Assembly (NCBI RefSeq): GCF_038096175.1
Contig: NZ_CP151099.1
Coordinates: 3,102,501 to 3,166,500, forward strand
From: Nostoc sp. UHCC 0302
GTDB taxonomy: Bacteria; Cyanobacteriota; Cyanobacteriia; Cyanobacteriales; Nostocaceae
Direction of reading: 5' to 3'
DNA length: 64,000 nt
Made by a program: the position numbers and the translations under genes. The first letter of the stretch is position 1; each line of letters opens with the position of its first letter. Below, one piece after another: positions 35,698 to 45,997 of the stretch. The notes below the pieces were generated by a model that saw only the letters and a program-made list of their open reading frames with translations, searched no databases and was not told the DNA's origin.

Positions 35698-36375
35698 TTA
35701 GGGTTTTACTTCCGAATCTATAGGCAGTCCTAACTGCTGTTGACGGGACTTAGCAAAATTACCTTCTAGATTATGAATATCAATATCGCTACGAGCAATT
35801 ACTTTCCAAACAGTCATGAACAAGATGTAAAAATCTAATGCTAAGGACTGCTTCTCAACATACTGGATATCAAATTCTAGTCTGTCTTCCCATAACAACC
35901 TATTACGCCCATTAATTTGAGCTAATCCAGTGATTCCAGGAAGAACTGAATGGCGTTTACGCTCGCGTTCTGAATAATAAGGTAGATATTCAATAAGCAA
36001 GGGACGAGGTCCGATAAAAGACATATCTCCTTTCAATACACTCCAGAGTTGTGGAAGTTCGTCAAGGCTAGTTTTACGCAAAAACTTACCTAAATTTGTC
36101 AGTCGTTCAGTATCAGGCAATAACTTGCCATTAGTCCCACGTAAATCTGTCATCGTACGGAACTTATAGCAGGTAAAAATGCGAGTATCTTTACCGGGAC
36201 GCTTTTGGGTAAATAAAATTGGGCTACCCATATTTATGTAGACAGCGATCGCAACACTCAGTAGCACAGGAGAAAGAATAATTAATGCGATCGCTGCGAC
36301 AAATCTATCTAATATTGATTTGATAAATTTGCTAATCTTTTTTAGGCTATTACTCTGACAATTTTTATTTATCAT
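35698..36375 (-). CDS. Initiating sugar-phosphate transferase (polyprenyl-phosphate sugar transferase)
   Basis: The 225-residue protein has one N-terminal membrane segment (FVAAIALIILSPVLLSVAIAVYI). The bacterial sugar-transferase core follows: SPILFTQKRPGKDTRIFTCYKFRTM, LRKTSLDELPQLWSVLKGDMSFIGPRPL and LPGITGLAQINGRN. It lacks the large multi-spanning N-terminus of WbaP/WcaJ, so it is the short PglC-like form. It would load the first sugar phosphate on the lipid carrier. Confidence 0.93.
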   Translation of the reverse strand: MINKNCQSNSLKKISKFIKSILDRFVAAIALIILSPVLLSVAIAVYINMGSPILFTQKRPGKDTRIFTCYKFRTMTDLRGTNGKLLPDTERLTNLGKFLRKTSLDELPQLWSVLKGDMSFIGPRPLLIEYLPYYSERERKRHSVLPGITGLAQINGRNRLLWEDRLEFDIQYVEKQSLALDFYILFMTVWKVIARSDIDIHNLEGNFAKSRQQQLGLPIDSEVKP

Positions 36376-36795
36376 AGATAAACCTCTGATTCAAATCCAT
36401 TAGAAAATGATCAAAAACCGTAGCTAATACAGGAAGATTGTCAAAAACAAAATTAACTTAAAAATATTGTTTAATATTAGTACATTTATTAAAAATTATT
36501 AGATTAGCAATAACTTTTATTTTTCTAATAATTTATTTTTAATCACTAATTCTGAACAATAATTGCTAAGTTTGTAGAAGTCATGTATTCATTTCGATTC
36601 TCCCTTTATTACAATATTATTAGCTCTGTTTTACAGTCTAAATTAAGTAATAACAAAACTTCTAGCTATTCTTAGTAACTAATTTTATAAAATTAATTAC
36701 AAATTGATTATTTACTAAGCAAAGTTTTTAGAAAGCTTGAACACAATTTATGTGTTATTCTATGTCATAAATTGTGTATAACTACTTATATTTAC
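36376..36795. other. 420-bp AT-rich spacer within the polysaccharide cluster
   Basis: This is the longest gap in the cluster and very AT-rich, with no open frame of note. It precedes the sugar-transferase gene and may hold a second promoter for the six downstream genes on the - strand. I cannot assign hexamers with confidence. Confidence 0.4.
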
Positions 36796-37956
36796 TTACC
36801 AATTAAGGCCTAATTCATGATAGTATTTTGTCAGCCTTGCAAATACTAATTCTTCATTATATTCGGTTATAACCCGCTTACGTCCTGCTTCTCCGTAAGC
36901 TTGCCGCAATTCGGAATTAGACAGCATAATTGTTAAGGCCTCGGCTAAATTTTCACTATCTTGAGGTGGTACAATTAAGCCTGTTTTTCCTGGTAAGACT
37001 GCTTCTCGAGAACCCCGAATATCTGTAGTAACAACTGGTAAACTCATTGCCATAGCTTCTAAAATAGAGCGGGGCAATCCTTCATGAGTAAAACTAGGTA
37101 AAGTAAAGACATCCAAAAGACCTAAAATTTCTGGTATATCTTTGCGACTGCCTGTGAGTGTAACGTATTTCTCAATTCCCAAATTGTGAATTTTTTCTAT
37201 CAGTTCTGTTTGGAAAGGTTCAGGATCTGTATCAAGTTGACCACCAATTACCAGAATATGTAAATTAGGAAACTGATGTAATAATTTAGCAGCAGCTTCT
37301 ATTAGGTACCCACTACCTTTTTTCTTAGTTAAACGCCCAATTGTGCCAATAATTAAATTAGCAGTTTCTGGAATACCTAAAGATTTGCGTAATTCACTCT
37401 GATGAATGGGATTGAGGCGATCACGATCAAAGCGATCAATATCTATACCGTTACCTAAATAACCCAGTTTCTCAGGTAGACAAAGTCCGAGTTTTTTAGC
37501 AGTGGCAATATCTTCATAATTTTGGCTGAGAATTAAATCGGTGATTAAAGCAGCAAGCTTCTCAACTATAAAGTAGAAGCGATACTGTCTAGGAGTTGAT
37601 AAATCATGAAAGGGAAGCCCATGAGAAGTGTAAACAATACGCTTAGCCCCAGCAATTTTAGCTGCAATTCGCCCTAAAATAGCAGCAATTGGTGTATGTA
37701 CATGAACTAGATCATATTGATTTTCCCGAATGATTTTTGTCAGGTGATAAATACTTTTGAGATTGGAAGTTAATGATATGTTGCGCTCAATATTAACAGG
37801 ATGTATCTTGTAACCCTTCTTTTGTAATTCTTCTAATTTCTTTCCTGGAGAACAGGCTATACTAACCTCTAAATTTTGCGATAAAAAGTAGTTTATTTGA
37901 GGGAGTAAAAGTGCATTTGCTGTACCAGCAATGGCACAAATATGCAATAGTTTCAT
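36796..37956 (-). CDS. GT4-type glycosyltransferase
   Basis: The 386-residue protein has the GT-B layout. The N-terminal domain holds MKLLHICAIAGTANALLLP and LVHVHTPIAAILGRIAAKIAGAKRIVYTSHG. The C-terminal domain holds LIIGTIGRLTKKKGSGYLIEA and the EX7E motif in HEGLPRSILEAMAMSLPVVTTDIRGS. It is a retaining nucleotide-sugar transferase; donor unknown. It resembles capsular GalNAc/FucNAc transferases in the 'VYTSHGLPFHD' stretch. Confidence 0.92.
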   Translation of the reverse strand: MKLLHICAIAGTANALLLPQINYFLSQNLEVSIACSPGKKLEELQKKGYKIHPVNIERNISLTSNLKSIYHLTKIIRENQYDLVHVHTPIAAILGRIAAKIAGAKRIVYTSHGLPFHDLSTPRQYRFYFIVEKLAALITDLILSQNYEDIATAKKLGLCLPEKLGYLGNGIDIDRFDRDRLNPIHQSELRKSLGIPETANLIIGTIGRLTKKKGSGYLIEAAAKLLHQFPNLHILVIGGQLDTDPEPFQTELIEKIHNLGIEKYVTLTGSRKDIPEILGLLDVFTLPSFTHEGLPRSILEAMAMSLPVVTTDIRGSREAVLPGKTGLIVPPQDSENLAEALTIMLSNSELRQAYGEAGRKRVITEYNEELVFARLTKYYHELGLNW

Positions 37957-38010
37957 GATTTTATTTGTGATGTTTGCTATTTTTAAAATTTATAGAAATT
38001 ATGGATTGTT

Positions 38011-39021
38011 TTAAACTTGGTAATATGACCGATACCATTTAACAAAATGCTCAATACCCACCTCAATCTTGGTATTTGGTTTAAAACCAACATCTTCTAC
38101 TAAGGCATCAATATCGGCATAAGTTGTAGGGACATCACCAGGTTGCATTGGTAGTAAACTTTTATTTGCTTTCATACCCAAGTAATTTTCCAGAATTTCG
38201 ATAAAATGCATTAATTCAACGGGCTGATTGTTACCGATATTGTAATTTTTGTATGGTGCATAACTTGTAGCAGGGTCAGGAGAATATCCTGACCAGTTTG
38301 GATTAGGTTCAGCAACTTGATCAACAACGTGAATTACACCTTCAACAATGTCATCAATATAAGTAAAATCACGCCTCATCTTGCCGTAATTGAAGACATC
38401 AATGGGTTGTCCTGCCAAAATTGCTTTAGTAAAGATAAATAATGCCATGTCTGGACGACCCCAAGGTCCGTACACAGTAAAGAAACGTAATCCTGAAGTT
38501 GGTAAGCCATACAAACTACTGTAAGTATGTGCCATTAATTCATTGGCTTTTTTAGTGGCAGCATACAAACTAACCGGATGGTCTACATTGTCGTGAACTG
38601 AGAAGGGAATTTTTGTATTTGCACCATAAACTGAACTCGAAGAAGCAAATACTAAATGTTCTACATTCGTATGACGACAACCTTCCAGAATATTTACGAA
38701 TCCCACCAAGTTGCTATCTACATAAGCATGGGGATTTTTTAACGAATAGCGAACTCCTGCTTGTGCAGCCAAATTTACGACTTTATTAAAGCTCAATTGA
38801 GCGAATAATTTTGAGATGCCTTCTCGATCTGCTAAATCTAATAGATGAAAGCTAAAACCTGGCTTTTCTAAAAGTTGCTCTAACCTATCTTTTTTTAAAG
38901 TCACATCGTAGTAATCATTGAGATTATCCAAACCAACAACCTCATCACCTCTTTCTAGTAAGTATTTGCTGAGGTGAAAACCAATAAAACCAGCCGCACC
39001 AGTAACTAAAATTTTTGTCAT
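38011..39021 (-). CDS. NAD-dependent sugar epimerase, UDP-glucuronate 4-epimerase type
   Basis: The 336-residue protein starts [22 protein letters not shown] and has the specificity-type sequence [19 protein letters not shown] seen in CapI/LpsL glucuronate epimerases. Catalytic residues are in SSSSVYGA and [11 protein letters not shown] (YxxxK). [19 protein letters not shown] and [12 protein letters not shown] complete the family pattern. It would make UDP-galacturonate for an acidic polymer. Confidence 0.9.
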   Translation of the reverse strand: MTKILVTGAAGFIGFHLSKYLLERGDEVVGLDNLNDYYDVTLKKDRLEQLLEKPGFSFHLLDLADREGISKLFAQLSFNKVVNLAAQAGVRYSLKNPHAYVDSNLVGFVNILEGCRHTNVEHLVFASSSSVYGANTKIPFSVHDNVDHPVSLYAATKKANELMAHTYSSLYGLPTSGLRFFTVYGPWGRPDMALFIFTKAILAGQPIDVFNYGKMRRDFTYIDDIVEGVIHVVDQVAEPNPNWSGYSPDPATSYAPYKNYNIGNNQPVELMHFIEILENYLGMKANKSLLPMQPGDVPTTYADIDALVEDVGFKPNTKIEVGIEHFVKWYRSYYQV

Positions 39022-39098
39022 AATTTCAGTTTCTATTTCCTTGCAAGTATTAATTAATGATTGTTGGCTAAATTATTTACCTATTTCTAATTTCCTGC

Positions 39099-40640
39099 TT
39101 AGTTTTCAGCTAACCACGCCTGAAACATCAACACATCCCAAAGATAATATTGCCAATTGCGATTGCCACTTTGGTGTTCGTCCCACTTTTGCCGAATTGG
39201 TTGAGGATTAAAAAACCCTTCTCGTTGCAATCGAGACTCATCTAGTAAATCTTCTGCCCATTCTCGTAAAGGTCCACGTAACCAGCTATCAATCGGAATA
39301 CCGAAGCCTTTTTTTGGACGCTCGATTAATTCTTTAGGTACGTACTTGTACAAGACTTGTCGTAACAACCACTTGCCTTGATTACCACGTATTTTCATTG
39401 ATAAGGGGATTTGCCAAGCAAATTCCACAACACGATGGTCTAGAAAAGGTATACGACTTTCGAGACTCACACCCATACTGGCACGATCTACTTTTACCAA
39501 GATGTCATCTGGTAAGTAGCTCATCAAATCCAAGTACATCATGCGTTCTGTAAAATCTGGTAAACTTGCACACAAATTGCGATCGCTCAGAACTGTTCTG
39601 AGTTCAGAACTACCAATGACAACTTTCTCTGGTTCTTGCCAATGGGATACCAAATCTGCATACATAATATCGGGGTTAGGAACTGCTAAGATGCTTGCTA
39701 ACTTATGTAACTGATTACCCGAAGATGCTATTTTGAATTTTACGGGTAACATTGCATCTATAGCCGCAAAATATTGATTCCAACTCTGGGGGGAAACACT
39801 TGTTAAAGCCTTTGCTGTGGAATGACGAACCGCTCTTGGTATCCAGCCTATCTTCTGCCAAATACTGCGTCCCCAAAAATAGCGATTATATCCAGCAAAT
39901 AATTCATCACCCGCATCACCTGAAAGACTGACGGTGACATGATTTCTGGCAAGTTGAGATACTAAAAATGTTGGAATTTGGGAACAATCAGAAAACGGCT
40001 CGTCATATAAACTTGCTAGTTTAGGTATAACTGCTTGTGCGTCTTCTGGTATGACATAAAGTTCTGTATGGTCTGTACCCAAGTGCTGTGCTACAGCCTT
40101 TGCATACTGGGCTTCGTTGTAGGCATGTTCATAAAAACCAATAGTAAAGGTTTTCACTGGTTGACTGCTTTGAGCCTGCATTAGAGCTACTACTGTAGAG
40201 GAGTCAATTCCTCCAGACAGAAATGCACCTAAAGGCACATCTGCAATCATTCGCATCTTTACTGCATCCTTAAGTAGTGCCTCTAAATTTAATATAGCTT
40301 CATTTTCTGAGCCTGTGAAGGGATAAGCAACACCTGATTCTACGGTTATTTTTGCAGACCAATAGGCTATTGGTTGGGGATAAATTGTTTTCCCATTCCA
40401 ACTGAGGAGAGTTGCAGGCGGTAATTTATGGATGCCTTGATAGATTGAATAAGGTGCGGGAATATAAGAAAAACGTAGGAATGAAGCCAAAGCATCGCGG
40501 TTGATTTCTGGCTGAAAATCGGGATGGACTTTGAAAGCTTTTAATTCTGAGGCAAATATCAAAGTTTTACCGCACCAGCCATAATATAGCGGCTTTTCAC
40601 CGATGCGATCGCGTCCTAAAAAACCAGTTATTCCACACAT
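39099..40640 (-). CDS. asnB: Asparagine synthetase-like amidotransferase lacking most of its glutaminase domain
   Basis: The product of 513 residues starts MCGITGFL, the normal start with the nucleophile Cys. It then jumps straight to GRDRIGEKPLYYGW, which normally lies about 120 residues further on. The missing part contains the RHRGPD and glutamine-binding motifs. The synthetase domain is complete (LSGGIDSSTVVALMQ pyrophosphate loop, SGDAGDELFAGYNRY, PFLDHRVVEFA). The junction is in frame and next to the HIP1 octamer at 40605-40612. It might use ammonia only, or be a defective copy. Similar enzymes amidate sugars or amino acids in polysaccharide clusters. Confidence 0.85.
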   Translation of the reverse strand: MCGITGFLGRDRIGEKPLYYGWCGKTLIFASELKAFKVHPDFQPEINRDALASFLRFSYIPAPYSIYQGIHKLPPATLLSWNGKTIYPQPIAYWSAKITVESGVAYPFTGSENEAILNLEALLKDAVKMRMIADVPLGAFLSGGIDSSTVVALMQAQSSQPVKTFTIGFYEHAYNEAQYAKAVAQHLGTDHTELYVIPEDAQAVIPKLASLYDEPFSDCSQIPTFLVSQLARNHVTVSLSGDAGDELFAGYNRYFWGRSIWQKIGWIPRAVRHSTAKALTSVSPQSWNQYFAAIDAMLPVKFKIASSGNQLHKLASILAVPNPDIMYADLVSHWQEPEKVVIGSSELRTVLSDRNLCASLPDFTERMMYLDLMSYLPDDILVKVDRASMGVSLESRIPFLDHRVVEFAWQIPLSMKIRGNQGKWLLRQVLYKYVPKELIERPKKGFGIPIDSWLRGPLREWAEDLLDESRLQREGFFNPQPIRQKWDEHQSGNRNWQYYLWDVLMFQAWLAEN

Positions 40641-40675
40641 AATACTGCTTTACTCCGTCAAATATATTTTTTCAC

Positions 40676-41863
40676 TTATTTTTGTGTCTTCAGCCATATT
40701 TCCGTGCTTTTCCGTACATAACTGTAAAATGCAATTCTTTGCTCGCGCAGAACTTCATCTTTATACTCTTTAGCTTTCTCTAGGTTACGGGCTGACATTC
40801 GAGTCATACGTTCTGGGTTAGTCACAACCTCCCGAATTTTTGCTGCTAGGGCTGCCGCATCACCAGGGGGAACCATATCTTCTGGTGGTAAAAGTTCAGG
40901 AATACCACCTACTGTAGAACCGATACATGGTAATGCCCGTGCCATTGCTTCTACCATTGCTCTAGGTAGACCTTCTTGGTAAGAAGGTAAAACAAATAAA
41001 TCGGCTTGATCCAACTCAGTGATAACAGCTTTTCCCGCTGCCAACTGACCACGAAAACAGACTCGTTCTTTTAAACCCAATGCTGCTGCTTGTGCCTCTA
41101 GTTCAGTTTTGTGCTTACCATCGCCAAGCATGGTCAATTTCAGGTCTATTCCTTCCTGTACACAGATAGCCACAGCATTGAGCAGTATGTTAGGAGCTTT
41201 ATAAAGTTGAGCTAAAGTACCGACAAAGATCAGATTTAATGTATTTACCTTGTGAAATTGACGGGGAGTGAAAACCAAAGACTCTTCTGAAATGTCTACG
41301 TCTGATATACCGACTGAATAGTTGGGGCAAGGGTATCTAGCTTGTAAAGCTTGTTTAGTGACATAGGCAGCTGCACAAGCTCCAACACATTTTCGTCGTA
41401 ATCCCTGAGGAGACCACCAACGTAAAAACGGACGCAAAGGATGCCTAATCGAACCAGGTGCAAAGACATCATAGGGGTCACTAACCACCTCTACAGCATA
41501 AGGATGATTGGTAGCACGGAGTTTTGGTTCAATACACGAAGCAATTCTCGAACCTACTCTCAAAATCACTGCATCTTCAGTTCTCACGGCTTGTTGGGCA
41601 ACACGTTTGACCTGAAGCGATCGCAATAAATACTGTACTGGTCCAATGTAGTAGGGAATAGCAATAAAAGAAACGCGATCACCATTAGCCTCTTTGAAAT
41701 CAGGCGGTAATGTTGATATATCACGAACACGGGCAACCACCCGCACATGATCAAAAACCTCTAGATACCGCTTCCAAAATGAATATGGGAACTGTGTTTG
41801 TGTCCATACCACTCCGTCTGGTGTGCGGTCAAAACGATGTTCGAGTGCAATAACAACATTCAT
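40676..41863 (-). CDS. GT4-type glycosyltransferase
   Basis: The 395-residue protein starts MNVVIALEHRFDRTPDGVVWTQTQFPYSFWKRYL. It has the GT4 C-terminal domain: LNLIFVGTLAQLYKAPNILLNA, LTMLGDGKHKTELEAQ and the EX7E motif QEGLPRAMVEAMARALPCIGSTVGGIPELL. It lies 35 bp upstream of the asparagine synthetase-like gene. Donor and acceptor are unknown. Confidence 0.92.
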   Translation of the reverse strand: MNVVIALEHRFDRTPDGVVWTQTQFPYSFWKRYLEVFDHVRVVARVRDISTLPPDFKEANGDRVSFIAIPYYIGPVQYLLRSLQVKRVAQQAVRTEDAVILRVGSRIASCIEPKLRATNHPYAVEVVSDPYDVFAPGSIRHPLRPFLRWWSPQGLRRKCVGACAAAYVTKQALQARYPCPNYSVGISDVDISEESLVFTPRQFHKVNTLNLIFVGTLAQLYKAPNILLNAVAICVQEGIDLKLTMLGDGKHKTELEAQAAALGLKERVCFRGQLAAGKAVITELDQADLFVLPSYQEGLPRAMVEAMARALPCIGSTVGGIPELLPPEDMVPPGDAAALAAKIREVVTNPERMTRMSARNLEKAKEYKDEVLREQRIAFYSYVRKSTEIWLKTQK

Positions 41864-41991
41864 AAATTAATAGCCTCTCTATTTATTTAATTCCTAGTAA
41901 TGTTACTGGGATAAATACAAATACTATAAGATTCACAATGTTTTGAAATTGATAAATTCAGAGGAACAATGTGATTCTTTATAGTCATAAG

Positions 41992-43365
41992 TTAATCAAT
42001 ATCAGACCTTAAAGCAATTGCAACAGAACATAAATATAAACCAAGAAAATGTCCTAAAGCAGGAACGGGATAGAATGTTTCTTGGCTGAATGAGCCAATT
42101 AATAACGAAATTGACACCCAAAAGATTGCCTTGTCTTTTTGTTCATGTTGATACAGCAAACACAGGATTTTATAAAATAAAAATAAAAATATTAATAAAC
42201 CAATGATGCCATTTTCTATAATTACATTTAGTAGGAGCATATGAGCGTTTCCTCCTGATCCTCCATCATCCCATGCTCCTCCAAAACCTTTTCCTAGTAT
42301 CCATACTATGGGATTTTTATTTAAAAATTCTATATTTTCTAACCAGATCATATCTCTACCACTTAAATTTTCAGAGTTACTAGAATCCAGTAAAGTAGCT
42401 TGGCGTTCAATAATAGAAGTATTTGGATTTTCAAAATCAATCGTTTGTGAAGTGAAGATGAAACCTGTGCTGAGAAATAATATCGTAGTCATTGTAATTA
42501 CTGTCCCTAGATAAGCTGGTTTTTTCAATACATATATCCCTGCAAAAAATATCAATGAAAAAAATCCAGAACGTGAACCGCTAAGAAAACAAGAGAATGT
42601 AGATAGAAATAATAGGCAAAAGTCTAATACCACCTGTTTACCAATTCCTAAGTGCATTCTTAAACTTACAAGCATAGTCACTTGCGCTGCTACATAAGCA
42701 TGGTTATAACCTATACTTCCCCAGCCTGAGCCTATATATGTTGGAGATGCAAAGAAAGCCCAAGGTCCAGCAGTACCAGGATCTTGTGGCAAATGTGCTG
42801 TCATTAGTGCTAGGGGCAGAATTCCAGTGAAAGTCAGTATAATTGACAAACAAACAAATATTAAAACAGCATTTGTAATTTTTGATAAAATATCTAGTCT
42901 TTTTTGTGTCAAGGGAATCTGTGCGGTTATCCTAAATATACAGACAAATTGAACTAAACGATAAAGTTGATATATACCTAATCTAGTACCAGGTGCATTT
43001 TGGTCAATCAAGTTACTAAGATACCCACAATATGAAATAATACTTGCTAATAAGGTAATAATTAGCAAAATAAAGATATGTTTATTAGCCTTTGAGAGGG
43101 TGAATTTTACTTGAGTAAAATTTATTAAATAGGTCAAGAGTAGTAAATATGTAGCTAAGTCAGAAAAATTTATCCAAGTTACCCAATGACCAATGGGTAT
43201 TATAGGAATTGTAAAGCTCTGAGAAAGTAAGTAAAAGCACAAAGCAAAAAATAACCATTTCGTGCTTTGGATTTGGCGGTTCAAAATAAACTCTTTGCTT
43301 TGTTTTTGTAGAAAATTTACTTTCGCTAATTTTGAATTATCTAAACTTGCCAATATATTTATCAT
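41992..43365 (-). CDS. O-antigen polymerase/ligase-type membrane protein
   Basis: I take ATG 43365 (MINILASLDNSKL); a TTG at 43377 is in frame. The product is highly hydrophobic with about ten membrane segments. The longest periplasmic loop is between about 300 and 390. The end of that loop, ILGKGFGGAWDDGGSGGNAHMLLLNVIIENGIIGLL, has the H-x-x-x-L/N pattern with G-E-N-G-I typical of Wzy/WaaL proteins. The likely role is joining repeat units in the periplasm. Confidence 0.85.
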   Translation of the reverse strand: MINILASLDNSKLAKVNFLQKQSKEFILNRQIQSTKWLFFALCFYLLSQSFTIPIIPIGHWVTWINFSDLATYLLLLTYLINFTQVKFTLSKANKHIFILLIITLLASIISYCGYLSNLIDQNAPGTRLGIYQLYRLVQFVCIFRITAQIPLTQKRLDILSKITNAVLIFVCLSIILTFTGILPLALMTAHLPQDPGTAGPWAFFASPTYIGSGWGSIGYNHAYVAAQVTMLVSLRMHLGIGKQVVLDFCLLFLSTFSCFLSGSRSGFFSLIFFAGIYVLKKPAYLGTVITMTTILFLSTGFIFTSQTIDFENPNTSIIERQATLLDSSNSENLSGRDMIWLENIEFLNKNPIVWILGKGFGGAWDDGGSGGNAHMLLLNVIIENGIIGLLIFLFLFYKILCLLYQHEQKDKAIFWVSISLLIGSFSQETFYPVPALGHFLGLYLCSVAIALRSDID

Positions 43366-43423
43366 ATCTTTAAGCAATAATTTATGTTGCCAGTTTGATG
43401 AACAAAATACAAGCTAAATTTTT

Positions 43424-44587
43424 CTATTTATTAACTAGTTTAGAGGATTCTAATAAATATATATTTTCCAATTTTTTAGTACTAGCCTGAATATTCAACA
43501 CACTCTCATCAACAAGTTTTAAAGTTTCTGTCGGAGTGATTTTTAATTGATTATTCTTGCTCTTTAAGATCACTTCAGCCCAAATAGATGCTGGTTGAGA
43601 TATAGATAGGCGATGCATTAGTGGTTTAATTACATCTACTTCCTCTGGTATCACATCCGATAAAATACAGGGTAATCCTGCTGCTTGGGCTTCAATTAAC
43701 ACTAAGCCTAATCCTTCAAAAAGGGAGGGAAATAAAAATACATTCATAGCACCGCGCATCAGTCGAGGTACATCATGACGAGATCCTGCAAAAATTACAT
43801 AGTCAGTTAAGCCCATTTGCAGAACTTTTTGCTCAATATCTGGGTGTAATGACCCATCACCGACTAATAAGAGACGGATATTTGATTCACGTTTGACAAC
43901 CTCAGTGATTATTTCTAACAGAAAATGATGATTTTTTTGCTGTTCAAATCTGCCCACATGACCGATCACAAAAGCATCTTCAGGTATACCAAATTCTGCC
44001 CTTACACTCATCGGGTCAAGAACCGTTTGGAAAGCTTTCAAGTCAATCCCACAGTAAAGTAGCTGCCAACGTGGATCTTTTTCCCAAGGTAGACCGAATA
44101 AACTTGTTGCTTTACGACTACACGCTAGACCTGTCGTTGCATATAAGTTAATCCATCGTTTCATTACTGCTAGATATAGACTTCGTTTCCATATGGCCTT
44201 TGCCTCTAATGAGGAAGAGTCTAGGTGGCTATGTGCAATACGGATAGACACACCAGCTTGGTTTGCGAGAAGGAGGATATAACCACTAAAGTGATGAACA
44301 TGACTGTGAACAATATCATAGAGACCATACTCGTGTAATATACGTTGGAAATTGCGAGCATATAACCAAGGTTTTGAAGGCTGTAAGCAAGGAATAATCC
44401 TGCTACCAAGGGCGCGAATTTCATCATCGTAAGCACAAGGTTTATCGGTGTGAACCAGAAAGTCCATCTGAAAGCGATCGCGGTCAATATGTCGCAAAAC
44501 GTGCATCAACCAGGTTTCAATACCACCCCGATTCATCCCTCCAACTACATGAAGTATCCGGATAGGATGTTGATTTCCATTAGCCAT
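43424..44587 (-). CDS. GT4-type glycosyltransferase
   Basis: The ATG at 44587 lies 8 nt after AAAGGA and 5 bp beyond the flippase stop, so I prefer it to the ATG at 44611. Motifs are ILHVVGGMNRGGIETWLMHVLRHID, YDIVHSHVHHFSGYILLLANQAG, FVIGHVGRFEQQKNHHFLLEI and FEGLGLVLIEAQAAGLPCILSD (EX7E). The start 'GGMNRGGIETWLM' is typical of EPS glycosyltransferases such as EpsF. It is translationally close-coupled to the flippase. Confidence 0.92.
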   Translation of the reverse strand: MANGNQHPIRILHVVGGMNRGGIETWLMHVLRHIDRDRFQMDFLVHTDKPCAYDDEIRALGSRIIPCLQPSKPWLYARNFQRILHEYGLYDIVHSHVHHFSGYILLLANQAGVSIRIAHSHLDSSSLEAKAIWKRSLYLAVMKRWINLYATTGLACSRKATSLFGLPWEKDPRWQLLYCGIDLKAFQTVLDPMSVRAEFGIPEDAFVIGHVGRFEQQKNHHFLLEIITEVVKRESNIRLLLVGDGSLHPDIEQKVLQMGLTDYVIFAGSRHDVPRLMRGAMNVFLFPSLFEGLGLVLIEAQAAGLPCILSDVIPEEVDVIKPLMHRLSISQPASIWAEVILKSKNNQLKITPTETLKLVDESVLNIQASTKKLENIYLLESSKLVNK

Positions 44588-44591
44588 AAAT

Positions 44592-45833
44592 TTATCCTTT
44601 GTGTAATACATAAATAATCACTCCTGAACTAATCAAAACTTGCACTATAGCTCCAATTAATAAAGCGATCACAGCTCCTAACAATCCCAGTCTTGGTAAT
44701 AACAACAAACAAGCGATCGCAGAGATACTAGCCACAGCAATAAATAAAGGCATTTGAATACGAAAGTAGCGGGCTGCTGTCATTCCATAACCCAGGAACG
44801 AGGATATATAGCTAATTCCCGCAACAACCATCAGCCAAATAAATAAGGTTGTCTGTTCACTATATTCAGGTCGATAAATCAGAGTTAATATTTGCCGTCC
44901 ACCAATAACAGCTACAAGGACACCTATTCCACCCAGTACAGCCGCAATTCCTACTAGCTTCAGTAAAAGGGTACGGAAAGCGATGTGATCGCCCTCTGCA
45001 TAATATTTGGCGAGTCTAGGACTGGCCGACTGTCCCAGGGCGCCTACTACCATACCACCAGCCACCATCAGGTAGGCTAAAGCGGCGAAGATGCCCAATT
45101 CTCGCTCACCTAAATATCGCTCAATAAAATAACGGGGAATGTTGGTATTGAATGAAATTAGCATCATCACAAACCCCAGAGGTAAAGAAAGCCATACAAG
45201 CTTTATTAGGGTTTTCCAATACCAATGTGGTTGTAATTGTGATTTGTGATTTAGTACCAACATCCCACTACGAATGTCATAGCCAAATAACACCACAACC
45301 CAAGCAAATACTAACCCCACAACTCCCAACAAAACCTTTCCAGATAGATATACTCCAACACTTAGTAGTAGTAATGATAGAAGTCCTTTAATCATCAATG
45401 ATATCGCAATCCGATCCATTCGTTCATGCTGCTGAATTAGCCCATAAAATACATCACTAATAGACTCAATTGACTTTGCTACTCCGATTAAAAATATAAC
45501 TAAAGATGTTTCTATCTGATATGCACCTGAGCAGCTAATGACTGTAATAATTAGAAATGCCAACCCTGTTGATATTAGCCTCAGTCCCAAGTAATCACTG
45601 AACAAAAACTGTTGTTTAGCATCAGTTGCTTGAACTCCCCGCAACTGAAGATTTGTAAACATTATTATTGGTGCGGTAACAGCAAGCCCCAAGGTAAACT
45701 GGCCTACCATCTCTGGACTACCAAGTTTAGCTAACACCACGAGCATTCCCCATTGGCAACCTGCATAAATAGCATTACCAATAAATGTCCAAGAAAAATT
45801 ATGACGTAGTGTTAGGGGCTTATTTTTTTGCAT
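44592..45833 (-). CDS. Oligosaccharide flippase (Wzx/MATE-like)
   Basis: The 413-residue protein has about 12 hydrophobic segments and the N-terminal pattern NFSWTFIGNAIYAGCQWGMLVVLAKLGSPEMVGQFTLGLAVTAPI, typical of polysaccharide flippases. LRLISTG and YYAEGDHIAFRTLLLK are further family marks. It would turn the lipid-linked repeat unit to the periplasm. It is coupled to the GT4 gene downstream. Confidence 0.9.
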   Translation of the reverse strand: MQKNKPLTLRHNFSWTFIGNAIYAGCQWGMLVVLAKLGSPEMVGQFTLGLAVTAPIIMFTNLQLRGVQATDAKQQFLFSDYLGLRLISTGLAFLIITVISCSGAYQIETSLVIFLIGVAKSIESISDVFYGLIQQHERMDRIAISLMIKGLLSLLLLSVGVYLSGKVLLGVVGLVFAWVVVLFGYDIRSGMLVLNHKSQLQPHWYWKTLIKLVWLSLPLGFVMMLISFNTNIPRYFIERYLGERELGIFAALAYLMVAGGMVVGALGQSASPRLAKYYAEGDHIAFRTLLLKLVGIAAVLGGIGVLVAVIGGRQILTLIYRPEYSEQTTLFIWLMVVAGISYISSFLGYGMTAARYFRIQMPLFIAVASISAIACLLLLPRLGLLGAVIALLIGAIVQVLISSGVIIYVLHKG

Positions 45834-45997
45834 ATACTTCTGTTAGTTTTAATTTATCTCCAAATCTCTTAAAGGCTTAGTAAAAACTCGGCATTTATCC
45901 AATGATCTCTGTCTTGTATGTAGTGCTAAAGGTAGATAAATTTGTTAAGAATGAATAAAATGTTTGTTGTGTTTCAAAGAAATCATACTTCTTGTAG

